Below are positions 1 through 8,700 of a DNA stretch of 64,000 nt, in pieces. Each line of letters starts with the position of its first letter. Position 1 is the first letter of the stretch. Origin of the DNA: DLKC01 sp002478885 (GTDB taxonomy: Bacteria; Bacteroidota; Bacteroidia; Chitinophagales; Chitinophagaceae); NCBI GenBank assembly GCA_046329585.1, contig JAXLUI010000001.1:1-64000 (forward strand), in the 5' to 3' direction. Under the pieces are notes generated by a model that was not told the origin of the DNA, ran no database searches, and saw only the letters and a list, made by a program, of their open reading frames with translations. The translations under genes were made by a program, and so were the position numbers.

Positions 1-195
1 AGGTTTAGTTCAACATTGGGTTTTATGCAAGTTGGGCTTGACCAGCAAACTTCAGCCAATTGCAAAGCCAAGCATTAGTTCCGGGCTGGACAAACATCGC
101 CTAACTTTAATACTTAACTTCACCTAAGAATTAAATTCAACTTCGGGGCCGGGCAGACACAATACTAATTCCACGTCAGCGCAAAGCTTCGGAAC
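1..195. other. AT-rich non-coding leader with degenerate internal repeats
   Basis: No gene is visible. The stretch holds loosely repeated blocks of the type TTCAAC/TTCCGGG followed by GGGC..G.CA..ACA, near 9-40, 74-97 and 128-160, which resembles the variable body of integron-type recombination sites. The first 14 bases, followed after three bases by GGGTTTT, recur at 17664-17687 beside the mobile element. What lies to the left cannot be seen. Confidence 0.35.
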
Positions 196-1172
196 GTTAG
201 CTGGCATTTTATGACAACCCGCATGCGATACCACCTTTACTTATTGACATTATTTTGTATTCTATTTTCTTGTTCTCAGCAAAGTGGAAGTTGGACACAA
301 TTCCAAGCATCAGGTCTTCGTGATGTAAATGAAGGATTTGAGCGAATGCTTTTTGTTGACGATAAAATCGGATTTCTTTTTGGTGACTATACAAGTGATG
401 AAGCATTTGAAAATCGAAAGTTTCTGACAGATATTGAGGCAACAATTTATAAAACAAAAAATGCTGGTAAAAGTTGGACACGTACTGTTTTAGGCAAAGG
501 AAAATTTCAAGATGCATTCGTTATTAATGGGATAATCTATGCGGTAAAAGATAGCTTTACTGAAAATAGTTATAACGATGTAATCCGTAAAATTTATTTA
601 TCCCATGATTTAGGTAACACATGGAAAGAAGAACTAAACCCAAGTTTTTTAATAAATCAAATTGCGGTTAATAACACTGAAAGGACTGCTATTATAGGGG
701 ACACCTTATATACCGTGACACTATACCGAGATAGTCTTATTGCTACAAGTACAACAACAAAAGAATCTGTAAGCATAGACATGCCACAAAATTTTCGACC
801 AGAGATAATTAAAGCAGACAAAGACAAATTATGGTTAATGGGCAAGAGCGGTAACAACGTACAATTACTTGAAAGAAATAAGTTGGGTCAATATACAACC
901 ATATTATTTAATCAGGCGAAAACAAAATCATCATTACTTGTTGCTTTTAACATCATTGATAGCACGATTTCTTTAATTATAGTCGATGAAGCAACAATAA
1001 TCGGAGGCACACATAAATATTTTAAATCAACTGACTTTGGTAAAACTTGGAAACAAGAAGTAATGCCTTCACAATTGTATGCAGACCCAGTTGCTTTTTG
1101 GGGACAAGATAAAATTTGGACATATGCAGGAGCAGGTTCAATTCAAATGCGACAATAAAAACGCCAGCTAAC
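196..1172 (+). mobile_element. Candidate integron-like single-gene cassette (inverted repeat GTTAGCTGGC / GCCAGCTAAC)
   Basis: A perfect 10-bp inverted repeat brackets one gene. GTTAGCTGGC lies at 196-205, only six bases before the start codon, and GCCAGCTAAC lies at 1163-1172, five bases after the stop codon. This tight fit of one gene between short inverted sites is typical of integron gene cassettes. The ends resemble attC core sites (GTTRRRY / RYYYAAC), although one position of each core deviates. The enclosed DNA is clearly more AT-rich than the genes that follow. No integrase is visible here, and a complete attC on the right side was not found, so the call is an inference. Confidence 0.35.
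211..1158 (+). CDS. Exported lipoprotein with Asp-box (BNR-like) repeats
   Basis: A 315-residue protein beginning with a lipoprotein signal: basic start, hydrophobic core and a lipobox ending in Cys21 (LFSC). The rest is beta-rich and contains the repeated pattern S.D.G.TW (for example SHDLGNTW and STDFGKTW), the Asp-box hairpin of BNR/sialidase-type and YCF48-type beta-propellers. It is probably a propeller anchored to a membrane. Catalytic sialidase residues could not be identified, so no enzyme activity is claimed. The ATG at 211 lies six bases after a short inverted repeat, leaving no room for a normal leader; ATG 223 is an alternative. Codon usage is much more AT-rich than in neighbouring genes, suggesting recent acquisition. 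Confidence 0.7.
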   Translation: MTTRMRYHLYLLTLFCILFSCSQQSGSWTQFQASGLRDVNEGFERMLFVDDKIGFLFGDYTSDEAFENRKFLTDIEATIYKTKNAGKSWTRTVLGKGKFQDAFVINGIIYAVKDSFTENSYNDVIRKIYLSHDLGNTWKEELNPSFLINQIAVNNTERTAIIGDTLYTVTLYRDSLIATSTTTKESVSIDMPQNFRPEIIKADKDKLWLMGKSGNNVQLLERNKLGQYTTILFNQAKTKSSLLVAFNIIDSTISLIIVDEATIIGGTHKYFKSTDFGKTWKQEVMPSQLYADPVAFWGQDKIWTYAGAGSIQMRQ

Positions 1173-1358
1173 ATGAACTGTGTAAAAAACCAAATAAAAC
1201 TCATATTTGCCGCAGGTCTTGCAGCGCTCTTTGCTTTGTAGGCCAGGCCTGTGTATTTGCGTCGCTTATGTTCAATGGGTGCCTGCTATAGCCATGCTTA
1301 AAAAGGCCACCCGGCAGCGTTTGATCTTTGTGCGGCACATGCGCAAAAGAAAAACGGA

Positions 1359-1868
1359 TCATCCATCTCCCGTAAACCCGGGGTTTGGAGAAAATGCCCC
1401 GGTAACACGACCGGCTACATACGCCACCCGGTAAAAAGAACCTTCCCGCCGCCTGGCAGGAAAAGACGAATTGAATTTTATTTTATGATTTGATCCTGAA
1501 TTTATTACAGCGTTTTCTGCTGGATTAAGTTGAACATTTTCTGGCTTTAAGTAGTCCTGCAACCTGCTAACAATAGCCGCTGCAGGCTTTCCCTCCTTTA
1601 GCAGGCCATTGGCTATCCCGGTAAGTGTTTTGTACAACCCGTTTTTCTTTTGATCAGCCGGCAGCGCCCGGTAAACAACAGCGGCAAGCTTGGCTGCCTG
1701 GCCGAACTGTTGGGCATAAAACATCGTTTTGGCAAATGCCGGGTCCTTCAACACCCGTTTGCGGGTAAGGGAGCTCTTCAGCCTGACATAGTGCTGCCCG
1801 TCCATCTTGTAAAAACAGAGATTGTCAATCGTGCCCGTGATAAGAATATTGCCACTTTGCTTCGCCAT
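1359..1868 (-). CDS. Conserved hypothetical protein of Bacteroidota (MAKQxG..TGTIDxLxFYK type)
   Basis: A 169-residue soluble protein without signal peptide or membrane segment. Its start (MAKQSG, then TGTID and LCFYK, then VRLKSSLTRKRV and DPAF) matches a recurrent uncharacterised Bacteroidota family recalled by this pattern. These proteins are small and basic, and their function is unknown. ATG 1868 is preferred over the upstream TTG at 1874. The last 30 residues are low in structure and may be a divergent tail. It stands alone, facing away from the tRNA. The region between it and the lipoprotein gene (1173-1358) has no gene. Confidence 0.55.
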   Translation of the reverse strand: MAKQSGNILITGTIDNLCFYKMDGQHYVRLKSSLTRKRVLKDPAFAKTMFYAQQFGQAAKLAAVVYRALPADQKKNGLYKTLTGIANGLLKEGKPAAAIVSRLQDYLKPENVQLNPAENAVINSGSNHKIKFNSSFPARRREGSFYRVAYVAGRVTGAFSPNPGFTGDG

Positions 1869-2034
1869 GATCAAATCTACAAAGCCAAAAGCAGGAAAAC
1901 AATGGTAGGACTACTAAAAAAAGAGGTGATTTTTCACCAAACCAGGGACAGCGGGGCAGTGCTAAAGCAATACCCTGGCAGTACATAAGGAATACTAAAG
2001 CGGTATTAAAAGCGCACCATAAGCGTAAATAAAA

Positions 2035-2070
2035 GCAAAAACTCCCCGCAGGCTGAAAGCTGCGGGGAGT
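2035..2070 (-). terminator. Rho-independent terminator after tRNA-Ser
   Basis: An 11-bp perfect stem (ACTCCCCGCAG paired with CTGCGGGGAGT, loop of eight) is followed on the minus strand by TTTTGCTTTT. It lies eight bases past the 3' end of the tRNA, which it should terminate. Confidence 0.8.
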
Positions 2071-2078
2071 TTATCCGG

Positions 2079-2163
2079 CGGAGAGTTAGGGATTCGAACC
2101 CCAGGACCTGTTACAGTCAACAGTTTTCAAGACTGCCGCAATCGACCGCTCTGCCAACTCTCC
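2079..2163 (-). tRNA. tRNA-Ser (anticodon TGA)
   Basis: On the minus strand the acceptor stem GGAGAGT pairs with ACTCTCC and is followed by discriminator G. The anticodon arm reads CAGTCTTGAAAACTG, placing TGA in the loop. A long variable arm follows, and the T arm contains GGTTCGAATCC. The length of 85 nt and the long variable arm fit a class II serine tRNA. CCA is not encoded. Confidence 0.95.
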
Positions 2164-2238
2164 GGGGCAAAAATACATTCTCAAACATATCTTCCAAAAA
2201 AATAAACGTCAAACCGGTATTTTTGAAAAAAAAATCTG

Positions 2239-4062
2239 TTGAAACACTTGTCAGCACTGAATAAATATTTTTGGAAGTACCGGGTGCGGTTTTTGGTGGG
2301 GATTCTTTTTGTGGTGGCTTCAAATTATTTTGGCGTGCTTGCCCCCGAAATAACCGGGTACGTGGTAAACGCGGTTCAGCAGCATTTGCCGGGGGCGAAG
2401 GCAACCGCCACCGCCGCCGGATCTTACAATTCGGTAGTGCGGTATTTTATCGGCTGGGTGGAAAAGATGGATTTTGGTAAACTGGTGGTCCTGTGCAGTC
2501 TTACGATCCTCGTACTCGCGCTGCTCCGCGGGCTTTTTATGTTCATGATGCGGCAAACGCTCATTGTCATGAGCAGGCACATCGAATACGACATGAAAAA
2601 TGCCGTATACGCACATTACCAGCAACTGGATGCCGGCTTTTTTAAGACGCACAGAACAGGGGACCTGATGAACCGCATTGCAGAGGATGTGAGCAGGGTG
2701 CGCATGTACACAGGACCGGCGATCATGTATTTTGTTAACCTCGCCTCCCTGATCATCATGTGCCTGGTAAACATGTTCAGGAAAGATATTTCCCTCAGCC
2801 TGCTGGTACTCTCACCTTTGCCATTACTTGCTATAACAATCTATTTTGTAAATACCGCCATCCACCGCAAGAGCGAAAAGGTGCAGGCCTCCTTAAGCGA
2901 TCTCACCACCAATGCCCAGGAATCATATTCCGGCATCAGGGTGATCAAATCTTTTGTACAGGAAAAAGCGATGCTGGGTTTCTTTAAACAAAACAGTGAA
3001 GAATACCGGAAAAATGCCGTTGGCCTGGCCAAAGTGGAAGCGATCTATTTTCCAAGTATGACGCTGATGGTGGGATTAAGCACCCTGCTAACCATCTTTA
3101 TCGGGGGCAATATGGCGCTTGCTGATCCCCAAAAGATCGGGCTTATCGTGGAATTTGTGATCTACATAAACATGCTTTCTTTCCCCGTTACGGCAATAGG
3201 CTCCGTGGCAAGTATGATCCAGAGGGCCGCCGCTTCGCAAAAAAGGCTAAACGAATTCCTCGACACCCGGCCAACGGTGGTCAATGCGGCAACTGCGGTA
3301 AAAAACAACAATGTCAGCGGCGATATCGTATTTAAAAATGTGTCGTTCACCTATGAACACACCGGCATAAAAGCGTTGAATCATTTTGATCTTACCATTA
3401 AACGGGGAGAAAAAGTATTGATACTCGGGAAAACCGGCAGCGGTAAATCAACCGTTGCCCAGTTGCTCCTTCGTTTTTTTGATCCGCAGCAGGGAACGAT
3501 CACAATTGGCCACACCGATATCAGGAACATAGACCTGGCTTCGCTGAGAAATAAAATAAGTTACGTGCCGCAGGATATTTTTCTTTTCAGCGATACGGTT
3601 GCCAATAATATCGCTTTTGGTTTAGACAAGCAACCGGGCAGGGACGACATCCAACAGGCTGCCACGAATGCCGCCATACATGGGGAAATACTCACACTGG
3701 AAAACGGTTACGATACAATGGTGGGGGAGAGGGGAGTAACACTAAGTGGCGGGCAAAAACAAAGGATCTCCATTGCGAGGGCCCTGATAAAAGATCCCGA
3801 GGTAATGATCTTCGATGACTGCCTGAGTGCCGTGGATGCAAAAACGGAAAACCAGATCATCAATAACCTTTACCATACACTCGGCAACAAAACCGCCATA
3901 CTCATAACCCACCGCATCTTTACCGTGTTTAGCTTCGACCAGGTGATCATCATCGACGAAGGGGGCATTCTTGAAAAAGGTACGCATGAAGAATTGCTGG
4001 CGCTGAACGGCTATTATGCAGAATTGTACCAGTTGCAGACCAGCCAGGAAGTGGAAGAATAG
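2239..4062 (+). CDS. ABC exporter half-transporter, MdlA/YheI-like, degenerate Walker B
   Basis: A 607-residue type IV exporter half with an N-terminal six-helix transmembrane domain (about 15-335) and a C-terminal nucleotide-binding domain. Walker A is GKTGSGKST (397-404), the signature LSGGQ is at 502-506, and the H-loop His is 558. Walker B reads VMIFDD, with Asp527 where the catalytic Glu normally stands, followed by LSAVD. This is the pattern of MdlA and YheI/BmrC, the degenerate subunits of heterodimeric exporters, so a partner half with a normal Glu is expected; none is encoded next to it. Substrate is unknown; lipid or drug export would be typical. The start is a TTG just after the tRNA gene; a divergent promoter is likely in 2164-2238. 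Confidence 0.9.
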   Translation: MKHLSALNKYFWKYRVRFLVGILFVVASNYFGVLAPEITGYVVNAVQQHLPGAKATATAAGSYNSVVRYFIGWVEKMDFGKLVVLCSLTILVLALLRGLFMFMMRQTLIVMSRHIEYDMKNAVYAHYQQLDAGFFKTHRTGDLMNRIAEDVSRVRMYTGPAIMYFVNLASLIIMCLVNMFRKDISLSLLVLSPLPLLAITIYFVNTAIHRKSEKVQASLSDLTTNAQESYSGIRVIKSFVQEKAMLGFFKQNSEEYRKNAVGLAKVEAIYFPSMTLMVGLSTLLTIFIGGNMALADPQKIGLIVEFVIYINMLSFPVTAIGSVASMIQRAAASQKRLNEFLDTRPTVVNAATAVKNNNVSGDIVFKNVSFTYEHTGIKALNHFDLTIKRGEKVLILGKTGSGKSTVAQLLLRFFDPQQGTITIGHTDIRNIDLASLRNKISYVPQDIFLFSDTVANNIAFGLDKQPGRDDIQQAATNAAIHGEILTLENGYDTMVGERGVTLSGGQKQRISIARALIKDPEVMIFDDCLSAVDAKTENQIINNLYHTLGNKTAILITHRIFTVFSFDQVIIIDEGGILEKGTHEELLALNGYYAELYQLQTSQEVEE

Positions 4063-4430
4063 TAAAGCCTTGCTGCCGGGCAAATTGCCTGGCCCTGAAG
4101 TGTGCGACGCAAGGAACGCTGCCCCCTGGTACCGTTGCCCGGTACAAACAAAATCATTGTATAAGCATTAATACAATTGCGCCGCATGGCAAACCGGAAG
4201 CCGCAAGGCGTAGTTTGAATGCTTTGCTATACAGGCTATTTTGCAGTTTTATCCGGAAGCCCGGCAAAAGCCAAAACGTCTAAAACCTTCTACCAGTGCG
4301 GATTTGCACATTTTAATCAAAAATTAAACCAGTGCGCATCTGTTCGCCCGTCTCCTGTAATCCTTTACAGCTGCGGGTTTCAGGGAAAAATGAATGCATA
4401 AATTTGCACGGCAAATAAAGCTGTTAAAAT
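4063..4430. other. Intergenic region with one dispersed repeat copy, otherwise no gene
   Basis: The first 80 bases carry a minus-oriented copy of the dispersed TTGCGTCGCAC repeat (4074-4142). The rest, up to the promoter of the PUR-domain gene, shows no convincing coding frame or RNA structure. Confidence 0.5.
4074..4142 (-). repeat. Dispersed intergenic repeat, copy 1
   Basis: The minus-strand core TTGCGTCGCACACTT is at 4098-4112. GCCGGG/GCCCGG blocks lie on both sides (4075-4081 and 4137-4142). It starts a few bases after the ABC exporter gene. Confidence 0.75.
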
Positions 4431-4460
4431 TTTGGCAATTTAAAAACAGTATTATATTTG
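4431..4460 (+). promoter_or_regulatory. Bacteroidota-type promoter of the PUR-domain gene
   Basis: TTTG (4431-4434) is followed after 18 bases by TATATTTG (4453-4460). This matches the Bacteroidota sigma consensus TTTG-N19-TAnnTTTG and predicts a leader of about 30 nt before the GTG at 4497. Confidence 0.7.
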
Positions 4461-4496
4461 CCAGCATAACGGATTTAATAACCCAAACTAATTACA

Positions 4497-4928
4497 GTGG
4501 CGTACGAAAACAACGACAAGAAAATGGAAAGCGTTTACAGCAAACGTATAAGAGCTGGTAAAAGAAGAACTTATTTTTTTGATGTAAGGGCAACACGCGG
4601 CAACGACTATTTTCTTACAATCACGGAGAGCAGGAAAAGGTTTAATGAAGATGGTTACGACAGGCACAAAATATTCCTGTACAAAGAAGACTTCAACAAA
4701 TTCATTAAGGCGCTCGGTGAGGCAGTTGATTATGTAAAAACAGAGTTGATGCCCGACTTTGATTTCGACGCTTTCAACCACGAGTACAATGACAATGTGG
4801 AAGAAAATGCTGTGGTATCGCAACCGGCTGATATCGTGGCGGAAGAAGTGGTGATCGTTGCTGCTGCAGCCACGGTGGATACGACTCCCCTGGACAATGG
4901 TGCTACCGAAGAAGTAGACAAATGGTAA
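4497..4928 (+). CDS. PUR-alpha-like DUF3276 nucleic-acid-binding protein
   Basis: A 143-residue protein whose core (about residues 13-85) carries the DUF3276/PUR signature: SKRIRAGKRRTYFFDVRAT, NDYFLTITESRKRF, HKIFLYKEDFNKF. PUR domains bind single-stranded DNA or RNA; in Borrelia the related BpuR regulates transcripts. This is probably a cytoplasmic RNA/DNA-binding regulator. The acidic, Ala/Val-rich tail (about 95-143) looks disordered. GTG 4497 is chosen because related proteins begin with a short acidic stretch before the SKR motif; ATG 4524 is the alternative. It has its own promoter and terminator, so it is monocistronic. Confidence 0.88.
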   Translation: MAYENNDKKMESVYSKRIRAGKRRTYFFDVRATRGNDYFLTITESRKRFNEDGYDRHKIFLYKEDFNKFIKALGEAVDYVKTELMPDFDFDAFNHEYNDNVEENAVVSQPADIVAEEVVIVAAAATVDTTPLDNGATEEVDKW

Positions 4929-4953
4929 CTTATTGAACGAATTAATAAAAAAG

Positions 4954-4982
4954 AGACTGTCACACAAAGACAGTCTTTTTTT
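4954..4982 (+). terminator. Rho-independent terminator after the PUR-domain gene
   Basis: A perfect 8-bp stem (AGACTGTC / GACAGTCT, 7-nt loop) is followed by a run of T. Confidence 0.88.
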
Positions 4983-5032
4983 GTGTGCAATGGTTTTGTA
5001 CTTTTAATCCGGAAAATCACAAAATAAACGTT

Positions 5033-7678
5033 ATGAAAAATCAACTTAATCTGTTTTCCCTTGTTGCTGGCCTGTTTGTTTTTTCACCTTCGCTGAATGC
5101 GCAGCTTTATAAAGTGGAACTTGACGACAAAGTAAAAAGTGCAATGCTGATTGCTGAAGGAAAAGTGATTGAAAAGAAAAGCTTCTGGAATAACGAGCAT
5201 ACCATGATTTACACGGCTAATACAATTGAAGTATACAAGCTGTTTAAAGGAAACCTTGTTGAAAAAAGTATCGAGGTCATTACGGAAGGTGGCGGAGTCG
5301 GCAACCAGTATATTGAAACAAGCGACCTGTTAAACCTCGACCAGGGACAAACAGGCATATTCTTCTGCTACCAGCGTGCATCAAAACCCCTGTCACCATT
5401 CACACGAAAAGCATTATTTGACGTTTACGCCAGTGACCAGGGGTTCCTGCGTTACGACCTGGAGAATGACCTTGCCTATGCGCCATTTGCCAGTTACAAC
5501 GGTATCGAAAAAAACCTGTACCAGTTAATACAGGCCAGGACCGGTGAATCGATAAAGACAGTCAACAGTGCATTCAGGGCGTCGGCTCCGTCACCGTCAG
5601 GTACGGGAACGCTTGCCGCAACCATTTCATCTTTTTCGCCTGCGTCTGTAAATGCCGGCGCCATCAATGACCCTACGAACAATACACTCACAATAAACGG
5701 TACAGGCTTCGGTGCCGTGCCAACGGGGTCCTGCGCTGTTAAATTTAAAGACGGCAACAGCGCCAGCACTTTACCCGATTATTCGGTAGCATACAATTCA
5801 CCATACATTATTTCCTGGAGCGATACCAAAATCCAGGTCAAAGTGCCAACCAGGGCTGCCACTGGAAAAATAGCCGTTGTTAATAGTACCGGTTCATCAA
5901 CCACCTCAGCTACGGTGTTGAACGTGCTGTACAGTGTGTTTTCTGTTGACTTTAACCTGGGTGGCGTGATAACTCCGACCGAAGCAAGGCTCATGAATAC
6001 CAACGGCAGCGGCGGATATTCGCTGCTTTATTGCACAAGTACCGCGGGTAACGGCGTTGACCTGAATGCCGCTCCTGAAAAGGAAACTTTTCAGCGCGCA
6101 TTGGCTACCTGGAATGAAAGTGGTGGGGTAAACTTTGTTGAAGGAGGAACTACAACCACCCAAACAGTAAACCCAAATGATGCCAGCAATATTATCATGT
6201 TCGACAACACAAACAAAGGTGCTACCTATGGCTCACCGCTGGCCGCAGGGGTGCTGGCCACTACTTATAGCGGTTTTTCTACCTGTGGTGCAGGTTTTGG
6301 CGGACAAAAAACAGGCTTCGACATGGTAATCAGGAACAACAAAGTCTCGCTGGGTAGCACAACCTTCACGGTAGGGCCCTGTTTCCCGGCAAACAATGAT
6401 ATTGACCTGGAAACGGTCATACTCCACGAACTCGGGCATGCGGTAAACCTGGCACATATCAACGATTCCTATGAAGGAAGTTTTATTCCAAACCTCAACC
6501 CTTCAAAGCTCATGCACTATGCGGTCGTGAATTATGTAAACCGCAGGTCGCTGGATTACTCGGCATTTACAGGCGCTAAATATTGCACCAAAAAAGAGAA
6601 CAACAATTATGGCAATTGTTTCGGCGGCTATACCAGTGAAATGACCCCCTTGTCTTTAAATGTAAGTGCCAATGATGAATGCCCGGCCAGTTTCCCCACA
6701 ACCGTAACGCTGAGCGGTACCATTGTAGCGTTTGACCTTGCGCATGCCACGAGCAACAAAAACGGTGATCCACAATCCAACGACGTCAATTGCTCAGCCA
6801 CAATTACCAATGTCACCAACAATGCTTATTACGCGATTAAAACAAATGCAGCCGACAACAATACACTTAAGATAACCATATCAGAATACAACACTTCACC
6901 GGCTACGCAGATAAGCTGTGCCGGCCAGGGGGTAAGGCTCGCGCTGTATGAAGTGAGTGCGTGCCCTTCGGGTCAGGCATTTCCCGCACCGGTCAAATGC
7001 GCAACGTTTGCTGCAGACGGCCCGCTGGCAGACATTACCGGTCTTAAGGCAAACACTACTTACCTCTTATATTTCGATGGTGTACGTAATACAAAAGCCA
7101 GCTTCAAAGCCACCTTTAACGGCACCGCTTTGCCAATTACCTTGTCAAAATTCTATGGCGAGTATATCAAGGGTATGAACAAACTGCATATCGATATCGA
7201 GCAGGCCGTAAACGTAAAATCTGTTACGGTGGAAAAGAGTGCTACAGCAAGCAATTTTAAAGCCATCGGTGACCTTGCTTTCACTGCTTCAGATATTGTG
7301 GGCATGCATACCTTTAACGATGCGCAACCTTTTGCCGGCAACAATTATTACAGGCTGGCGATCAGGGACAATGACGGCGCCATTCAATACTCCAACACAA
7401 TACTGTTAAAGAATGATGCGGGCAGGCTGGCTTATATCTATCCAAACCCGGTAAAAGATCTGCTTAACATCAATATCACCGCTACAGGTGCGGGCAGGTA
7501 CACTTGTAATGTCTACGATATGTCGGGCAAACTGGTGAGCACGCGTATAATTGCGGTTGCTAACGGTTCGCAATCGGTATCGCTGCCTTTCAGCAATGTA
7601 GGCAAAGGCGCGTATCTCGTGAAGATCACCGATGCAACCGGCGAGGTTATATTAAGACAAAAGTTGATCAAACAATAA
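5033..7678 (+). CDS. Secreted matrixin-like zinc metalloprotease with IPT/TIG domain and T9SS tail
   Basis: An 881-residue exported protein. The signal peptide spans about residues 1-24 and ends in LNA-Q. An IPT/TIG-type Ig domain follows at about 195-300 (ISSFSPASVNAGA, NGTGFG). The metzincin motif HELGHAVNLAH occupies 465-475, and a Met-turn-like KLMHY lies about 20 residues downstream. The usual Gly of HExxHxxGxxH is Asn here. A beta-rich region comes next. The last 80 or so residues (YPNPVKD...GAYLVKITD...KLIKQ) form a Por-type sorting domain, which directs export by the type IX system. ATG 5033 is chosen because it opens the signal peptide; the upstream ATG 4985 lies at the preceding terminator. 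It probably degrades extracellular protein. Confidence 0.85.
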   Translation: MKNQLNLFSLVAGLFVFSPSLNAQLYKVELDDKVKSAMLIAEGKVIEKKSFWNNEHTMIYTANTIEVYKLFKGNLVEKSIEVITEGGGVGNQYIETSDLLNLDQGQTGIFFCYQRASKPLSPFTRKALFDVYASDQGFLRYDLENDLAYAPFASYNGIEKNLYQLIQARTGESIKTVNSAFRASAPSPSGTGTLAATISSFSPASVNAGAINDPTNNTLTINGTGFGAVPTGSCAVKFKDGNSASTLPDYSVAYNSPYIISWSDTKIQVKVPTRAATGKIAVVNSTGSSTTSATVLNVLYSVFSVDFNLGGVITPTEARLMNTNGSGGYSLLYCTSTAGNGVDLNAAPEKETFQRALATWNESGGVNFVEGGTTTTQTVNPNDASNIIMFDNTNKGATYGSPLAAGVLATTYSGFSTCGAGFGGQKTGFDMVIRNNKVSLGSTTFTVGPCFPANNDIDLETVILHELGHAVNLAHINDSYEGSFIPNLNPSKLMHYAVVNYVNRRSLDYSAFTGAKYCTKKENNNYGNCFGGYTSEMTPLSLNVSANDECPASFPTTVTLSGTIVAFDLAHATSNKNGDPQSNDVNCSATITNVTNNAYYAIKTNAADNNTLKITISEYNTSPATQISCAGQGVRLALYEVSACPSGQAFPAPVKCATFAADGPLADITGLKANTTYLLYFDGVRNTKASFKATFNGTALPITLSKFYGEYIKGMNKLHIDIEQAVNVKSVTVEKSATASNFKAIGDLAFTASDIVGMHTFNDAQPFAGNNYYRLAIRDNDGAIQYSNTILLKNDAGRLAYIYPNPVKDLLNINITATGAGRYTCNVYDMSGKLVSTRIIAVANGSQSVSLPFSNVGKGAYLVKITDATGEVILRQKLIKQ

Positions 7679-7684
7679 ATAAGA

Positions 7685-7710
7685 AAGGCTCTCAAACGGG
7701 AGCCTTTTTT
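7685..7710 (+). terminator. Rho-independent terminator after the metalloprotease gene
   Basis: A 7-bp stem (AAGGCTC / GAGCCTT) with an 8-nt loop is followed by six T, seven bases after the stop codon. Confidence 0.85.
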
Positions 7711-7718
7711 ATTTTGGT

Positions 7719-7768
7719 CCCGGCTATAGCAAAAAGCCCGGCTTCCGTTGCGTCGCACACTTGTGCTG
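7719..7768 (+). repeat. Dispersed intergenic repeat, copy 2
   Basis: CCCGGCT (7719-7725), 22 variable bases, then TTGCGTCGCACACTT at 7748-7762 followed by GTGCTG. It lies directly after the terminator of the metalloprotease gene. Confidence 0.85.
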
Positions 7769-7883
7769 TATCGCGTCATGCGGCTGCTATGCAGTAATTC
7801 AATGATAGAACTAAATAGCTTTAGCGGTTATCAGGAAACATAAAACCATGGATCGTTATCTTTAGCATTACTTAACTCAATTC

Positions 7884-8588
7884 ATGTCAGGCTTGCTCAA
7901 CATATTCAGCATAAACCAGGTTTTCATCATTATATTTTTCATTGCGTTATTGGTATGGATATCATTTCTATCTGACCGAAAGCCTAAAAGAAAGGTCTTG
8001 TTTTTTGGCGACTCGATTACACAACAGGGTGCAGGCCCAAACGGGTACATCTCCATCCTCGAAGGCATGCTGCAGGACGAATCAATAAAAACATTTTCGT
8101 TATCCGAATCAGGAATAGGTGGGAATACGGTTGATGATCTGTTGAGCCGGGTAGGTAAAGATGTATTAAGCGCAAAACCAGACCTGGTGATTGTTTACGC
8201 AGGTATCAACGATGCCTGGCGAAAACGGTTCACCGGTTCCCATACAGACGAAGCTTCGTTTGAAAAAACATACCGGAAAATTGTTGATCGCTTATGTAAG
8301 AACGGCATCAGCGTGGCAGTTTGCACCTTGGGTGTGATCGGTGAAAAGAAAAACAATGCCAATGAACTCGATCAGGTACTCGATGCATACAGTAATATCA
8401 TCAGCAATATAGCCGCCGAATACAAAATAAGCCTTATTGACCTGCGGAGCATATTTAAAAAATATGAGGCCGAACACAATAAGGCCGACTATGATAAAGG
8501 CATTCTTACAACAGATGCTGTTCACCTGAATTTCGCCGGTAACGAACTGCTGGCGGGCATTATGCTCGACCTGCTAAAACAATTGTAA
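7884..8588 (+). CDS. Membrane-anchored SGNH/GDSL hydrolase
   Basis: A 234-residue protein with an N-terminal hydrophobic anchor (about 9-28) followed by a SGNH hydrolase domain. Block I is FFGDSIT (nucleophile Ser), block II supplies the Gly in GIGGNTVDD, block III is AGINDAW (oxyanion Asn), and block V is DAVHLN with the catalytic Asp and His. Family members are esterases, acyl-hydrolases or carbohydrate deacetylases; the substrate here cannot be read from sequence. It is flanked by a dispersed repeat upstream and a convergent membrane gene downstream, so it is probably transcribed alone. Confidence 0.88.
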   Translation: MSGLLNIFSINQVFIIIFFIALLVWISFLSDRKPKRKVLFFGDSITQQGAGPNGYISILEGMLQDESIKTFSLSESGIGGNTVDDLLSRVGKDVLSAKPDLVIVYAGINDAWRKRFTGSHTDEASFEKTYRKIVDRLCKNGISVAVCTLGVIGEKKNNANELDQVLDAYSNIISNIAAEYKISLIDLRSIFKKYEAEHNKADYDKGILTTDAVHLNFAGNELLAGIMLDLLKQL

Positions 8589-8700
8589 TATCCCGCTGGC
8601 CCAAACAAATGCTGCCATACGGCGAGACTGTCATACAGGGGTGCGATGGGCCAGCTATAGCCCGGGAAAGTAGTATGCTGTATTGCCGGCAGGTAAAAGA

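Noticed and set aside
109..202. A complete attC site from GCCTAAC (109-115) to GTTAGCT (196-202)
   Set aside because: The outer boxes partly match, but the inner L boxes do not pair, so only the gene-flanking inverted repeat is reported.
1249..1275. A TTTGCGTCGCTTATGTTC stretch as another repeat copy
   Set aside because: The ACACTT side is absent and no CCCGGCT block stands at the required distance.
1650..1988. A 112-codon plus-strand frame overlapping the MAKQ-type gene
   Set aside because: It is mostly antisense to a gene with recognisable family pattern and has no motif of its own.
4071..4090. GCCGGGCAAATTGCCTGGC as the terminator of the ABC exporter gene
   Set aside because: The loop would be one base and no T run follows; it is better explained as part of the dispersed repeat.
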